Of a DNA stretch of 64,000 nt, positions 60,716-64,000 are shown piece after piece. The notes below the pieces were generated by a model, which made no database searches, had not been told where the DNA came from, and saw only the letters and a list, made by a program, of their open reading frames with translations. Numbering within the stretch: position 1 is the stretch's first letter; each line of letters opens with the position of its first letter. A program made the translations under genes and the position numbers. This DNA comes from an uncultured Oscillospiraceae bacterium (lineage in GTDB: Bacteria; Bacillota; Clostridia; Oscillospirales; Oscillospiraceae), in the NCBI GenBank assembly GCA_947585425.1, contig CANPWZ010000006.1, positions 1-64,000 of the forward strand. Reading direction: 5' to 3'.

Positions 60716-60826
60716 CCTCGCAAGCTCCATATCCTTCACTTCCGCCTGCGGCGAAAGCTCACTCATTTCGCTGCTCGTCCTTTCCCCACGAAAACCGCTG
60801 GCGGTTTCCGCGGGGGCCCCGTTAGA
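60716..60826 (+). repeat. Dispersed intergenic repeat, copy 2
   Basis: gcaagctccatatccttcacttccgcctgcggcgaaagctcactcatttcgctgctcgtcctttccccacgaaaaccgctggcggtttccgcgggggccccgtt. Confidence 0.6.
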
Positions 60827-60838
60827 TTCCGCATATCG

Positions 60839-60874
60839 CCAAACTCCCCCGCCGTCCGGCGGGGGAGTTTTTTT
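60839..60874 (+). terminator. Rho-independent terminator
   Basis: aaactcccccgcc gtcc ggcgggggagttttttt. Confidence 0.85.
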
Positions 60875-60893
60875 GAAAAATTGTAAAACACCC

Positions 60894-60945
60894 TTGACAC
60901 CGAATGTAAAGCGTGCTATACTCCAAACGTAAAGTGAGCTTTACT
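60894..60945 (+). promoter_or_regulatory. Sigma-A-type promoter with overlapping GTAAAG repeats
   Basis: TTGACA (60894-60899) N17 TATACT (60917-60922); palindrome gtaaagtgagctttac just downstream. Confidence 0.7.
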
Positions 60946-60965
60946 TTCCTGAAAGGAGGGGTCCC

Positions 60966-61169
60966 ATGGAAAACCGCATCGCCGCCCTGCGGAAGGAGCG
61001 GCGCGTCTCCCAGGCGGAGCTGGCCGACGCGGTATCGGTGACCCGCCAGACCATCATCTCCCTGGAGAACGGGCGGTACAACGCCTCCCTCCTGCTGGCC
61101 CACCGTATCGCGGCCTACTTCGGCCTGACCATCGAGGATGTATTTCTGTTTGAGGAGGAGCAGACATGA
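60966..61169 (+). CDS. XRE-family small HTH regulator
   Basis: [60 protein letters not shown]. Confidence 0.93.
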   Translation: MENRIAALRKERRVSQAELADAVSVTRQTIISLENGRYNASLLLAHRIAAYFGLTIEDVFLFEEEQT

Positions 61170-61582
61170 AGAAAAAACAGATTTTTGCCGCGCTGGGCCT
61201 GGTCCTGGCCCTGGGGCTCTGGCTGGCCGCGTTTTTCCTGGACGGCCGGATACCCGACAGCGTGGGCGGAGCCCTGTTCGGCCTGGGAGGGGCCCTGCTG
61301 GGGGTCTGCGGCGCCGCCCTGATCGGGGGCAGTATCGAGGGCCGCATGACCCCGGAGGAGCGCCGGGAGCTGGAGGTGGGGGAACAGGATGAGCGTAACG
61401 CGGCCATCCGGGACAGGGCAGCTCTGAAAAGCTGGTACTGGACTTTGTACCTCCTGTGGGGGCTGTTTTTCCTGACCCTGATCCTGGAACGCGGCCCCTT
61501 TTTCGTCCTTGTCACCATCACCATCGTCCTGCACTGCGTATTCTACCTGATCAATCTGGGCCGCATGGCCCGGGAGATGTGA
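61166..61582 (+). CDS. Small membrane protein, co-transcribed with XRE regulator
   Basis: Overlaps upstream stop; several hydrophobic segments. Confidence 0.8.
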   Translation: MKKKQIFAALGLVLALGLWLAAFFLDGRIPDSVGGALFGLGGALLGVCGAALIGGSIEGRMTPEERRELEVGEQDERNAAIRDRAALKSWYWTLYLLWGLFFLTLILERGPFFVLVTITIVLHCVFYLINLGRMAREM

Positions 61583-61593
61583 GGAGGACGACC

Positions 61594-62055
61594 ATGCTGA
61601 TCAAAAATCTGTTCTGTGGCCCCGACTACAACAAGTCCTTGCGCCGCCGCCTGTGGCTGGGCGCCGCGCTTCTGGGGGTGGGACTGGTGGGCTTCGTCTG
61701 CTGGTTCCTGGTGGTCCCCGGCAGCGGGTTGGACGACCACGCCCGGGGCTTCTACCTGGGGGCGGCCACCGGCGTCACCCTCGGAGCGGTCATCCTGCTG
61801 GCCCGCACTGTCTGGCTGCTGACCCATCCCGACGCCCGGAAGAAGGCACAGATCGAGGACACCGACGAGCGGGAGGTCCACATCACCCGCGCCGCCGCCC
61901 AGTTCGCCGGGCTGTTCACCTTTTTCGTGACCGCGGCCCTGCTGTTCTGGGTTGTGGCCGCGCCCCTGCCCGCCTTCAAGGTCCTGTTCAGCCTGATGCT
62001 GTGCTACGGCCTGTCCTTCTCGTTCGCCCGGGCGTACCTGTCCAAAAAGTTGTGA
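61594..62055 (+). CDS. Small membrane protein (MLIKNLFCGPDYNKSLRRRL)
   Basis: RBS gaggagg; four hydrophobic segments. Confidence 0.8.
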   Translation: MLIKNLFCGPDYNKSLRRRLWLGAALLGVGLVGFVCWFLVVPGSGLDDHARGFYLGAATGVTLGAVILLARTVWLLTHPDARKKAQIEDTDEREVHITRAAAQFAGLFTFFVTAALLFWVVAAPLPAFKVLFSLMLCYGLSFSFARAYLSKKL

Positions 62056-62939
62056 GCGCCCGGTATCTGACGCTGGCCGTCACGCCCGACCTGGCCGGCC
62101 GGGAGGTGGACGCTCTCCTCCGCAAAACGCTGGGCCTGTCGGGCACGGTGCTCCGCCGGGTGAAGTGGCTGGAGGACGGCATCACCCTGGACGGCCTGCG
62201 GGTCACCGTCCGGGCCCGGGCGCGGGAGGGCCAGACCCTCTCCGTGCGGCTCACCGTGCCGGAGCGGATCTCCGGGGTGGTCCCCGTCCCCGGCCCCCTG
62301 GACATCGTGTATGAGGACGGGGACATGGTGGTGCTGAACAAGGCCCCCGGCGTGCTGGTCCACCCCGGCCACGGCCATTTCGACGACACTCTGGGCAATT
62401 TCCTGCTCCACCACTACGACGAGACCGGGGACGAGTCCGACTTTCATCCCGTCCACCGGCTGGACAAGGGCACCTCGGGGCTGCTGGTGGTGGCCAAGCA
62501 CCCCCACGCCCAGGAGCGGCTGAAAAATCAGCTCCACACCGGGGATTTCCGCCGGGTCTACCTGGCGGTGTGCGACGGCTGCCCGGAGCCGCCCGGGGGC
62601 GTCATCGACGCCCCCATCGGCATGGCCGAGGGCTCCCTGGTGGCCCGGACCGTCCGGCCTGGCGGCCTCCCCGCCCGGACCCGGTACCGGGTATTGGAAG
62701 CTGGCCCCCGCTCCCTGGTGGAGCTGGAGCTGGACACCGGCCGCACCCATCAGATCCGGGTCCACATGGCATACCTCGGCTGCCCCCTGACAGGGGACTT
62801 CCTCTACGGCACGGAGGACAGGACCCTGATCGGCCGCCCCGCCCTCCACTCCTGCCGGCTGGAGCTGACCCACCCCGTCACCGGGGAGCGGCTGGCCTTT
62901 GAATCCCCCCTGCCCGAGGATATGAAAAAACTGATATAG
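62052..62939 (+). CDS. RluA-family pseudouridine synthase
   Basis: GTG start overlapping upstream stop; HPVHRLDKGTSGLLVVAK, ELDTGRTHQIRVHMAYLGCPLTGDFLYG. Confidence 0.95.
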   Translation: MSARYLTLAVTPDLAGREVDALLRKTLGLSGTVLRRVKWLEDGITLDGLRVTVRARAREGQTLSVRLTVPERISGVVPVPGPLDIVYEDGDMVVLNKAPGVLVHPGHGHFDDTLGNFLLHHYDETGDESDFHPVHRLDKGTSGLLVVAKHPHAQERLKNQLHTGDFRRVYLAVCDGCPEPPGGVIDAPIGMAEGSLVARTVRPGGLPARTRYRVLEAGPRSLVELELDTGRTHQIRVHMAYLGCPLTGDFLYGTEDRTLIGRPALHSCRLELTHPVTGERLAFESPLPEDMKKLI

Positions 62940-63012
62940 CGAGCCGCCGCCGGTTTCGGCGGCGGTTCTGTTTTGCGCCTCTCCCGCATAGAGTGCAGGG
63001 AGGTGAACGCAA

Positions 63013-64000
63013 ATGAAAAAGACCCGGACAACCCATCCCCATCCCGTTTGGAGGCTCCTCCGCCGGGGGCTGGCTGTGTTCCTGGCGGTGATGGCTCTTT
63101 GGTTGGTGTGGCTCACCGGCGACCCCGCCGCCGCCCTGGACGAGCTGACCGCTCTGGCCGCCGACGCGGAGGTGGCCACCTCCCTGCTGGCGGCGGAGCT
63201 GGGGACCACGCCCGAGGAGGGCGGCCTCTCCCCTCTGGACAAGCTGGTGCTGGCCCAGTCCTCCCTGCTCAGCGGGACGCTGCCCGACCCGGAGCCCACC
63301 CTCTCTCCCCCGCCCACGGCGGCGCCCTCCCCCTCCTATACCGCCCCGCCGGAGTTCAACGACGAGGACGACGACCCCCTGCCCCCCTCCGCCACCGCCG
63401 CGCCGGACGGCGTCATCTCCAAAACGCTGAAAGCGGGCACGTCGGCCAAATACATCACGGTGGGGAATGTATCCGTCTACAACCGCACCGATTACACCGT
63501 CGATTTGGCTCCCCTGCTGGACAGCGCTCCCCGTCTGACCAAAGGAGAGGGCCCCCAGATCCTGATCTATCACTCCCACGCCACCGAGGCGTACCACCCG
63601 GACGGGAACGACGTGTACGAGCCCAGCGGCGACCACCGCACTCTGGACACCAATTTCAACATGGTCCGGGTGGGCGAGGAGATGAAGGAGGTATTCGAGG
63701 CGGCGGGGTTCCAGGTCATCCACGACGAGACCCTGTACGACTATCCCAACTACAATAACTCTTACAGCCGCTCCGCCGAGGGCGTGTCCAAATGGCTGGA
63801 GCAGTACCCCACCCTCACCCTGATCCTGGACGTCCACCGGGACGCGCTGGCGGCCACCGACGGCACCATCTACAAGACGGCGGTGGGCACGGTGGACAAC
63901 TGCGCCCAGGTGATGATGGTCATGGGCACCGACGACAGCGGCGCGGCCCACCCCAACTGGAAGGTGAATCTCTCCCTGGCGCTGGCCGTACAAAAGAGGC
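63013..64000 (+). CDS. spoIIP: Stage II sporulation protein P (3' truncated by window edge)
   Basis: ILIYHSHATEAYHP, DTNFNMVRVGEEMKEVFEAAGFQVIHDETLYDYPNYNNSYSRS, LILDVHRD. Confidence 0.92.
   Translation, partial: MKKTRTTHPHPVWRLLRRGLAVFLAVMALWLVWLTGDPAAALDELTALAADAEVATSLLAAELGTTPEEGGLSPLDKLVLAQSSLLSGTLPDPEPTLSPPPTAAPSPSYTAPPEFNDEDDDPLPPSATAAPDGVISKTLKAGTSAKYITVGNVSVYNRTDYTVDLAPLLDSAPRLTKGEGPQILIYHSHATEAYHPDGNDVYEPSGDHRTLDTNFNMVRVGEEMKEVFEAAGFQVIHDETLYDYPNYNNSYSRSAEGVSKWLEQYPTLTLILDVHRDALAATDGTIYKTAVGTVDNCAQVMMVMGTDDSGAAHPNWKVNLSLALAVQKR

Overview
High-GC Firmicutes chromosome (Oscillospiraceae-like gene content, inferred) carrying two, and probably three, integrated elements.
(1) Positions 1-760 look like the right end of an element A (Fic-domain gene, then a 180-bp terminal repeat ending in the 3' part of a tRNA-fMet).
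(2) Positions 761-30226 are a complete about 29.5-kb mobilizable element B in tandem with A. It has a tyrosine integrase, Xis/Rep-like genes, a MobP-type relaxase with Sel1 repeats, a class B sortase, a 5,336-aa vWA/DUF5979-type adhesin and a second tyrosine recombinase. It also has a two-gene + strand unit: an about 1,020-aa protein with hallmarks of two-barrel (QDE-1/YonO/RdRP-like) RNA polymerases (RNPH...GGADYDGD...EIDSAKSG) plus a translationally coupled protein of unknown family. This is the strongest candidate for an undescribed system.
(3) Positions 30227-37352 are chromosomal backbone (dinB, dut, nrdG, nrdD, a Cys-rich protein, ychF).
(4) About 37353-54279 is proposed as a third element C, inserted into the first codons of ychF. 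It carries two tyrosine recombinases and a fructan/sucrose utilisation cluster. The displaced original ychF promoter, RBS and MKLGI start are visible at its right end.
(5) About 54280-64000 is backbone (XRE regulator, DUF975/CmpB-like membrane protein, TrmB-GNAT fusion, DUF4230, gdhA, RluA-type synthase, spoIIP). A small dispersed repeat family occurs in three intergenic regions. All family calls are by eye from the ORF translations; no database search was run.
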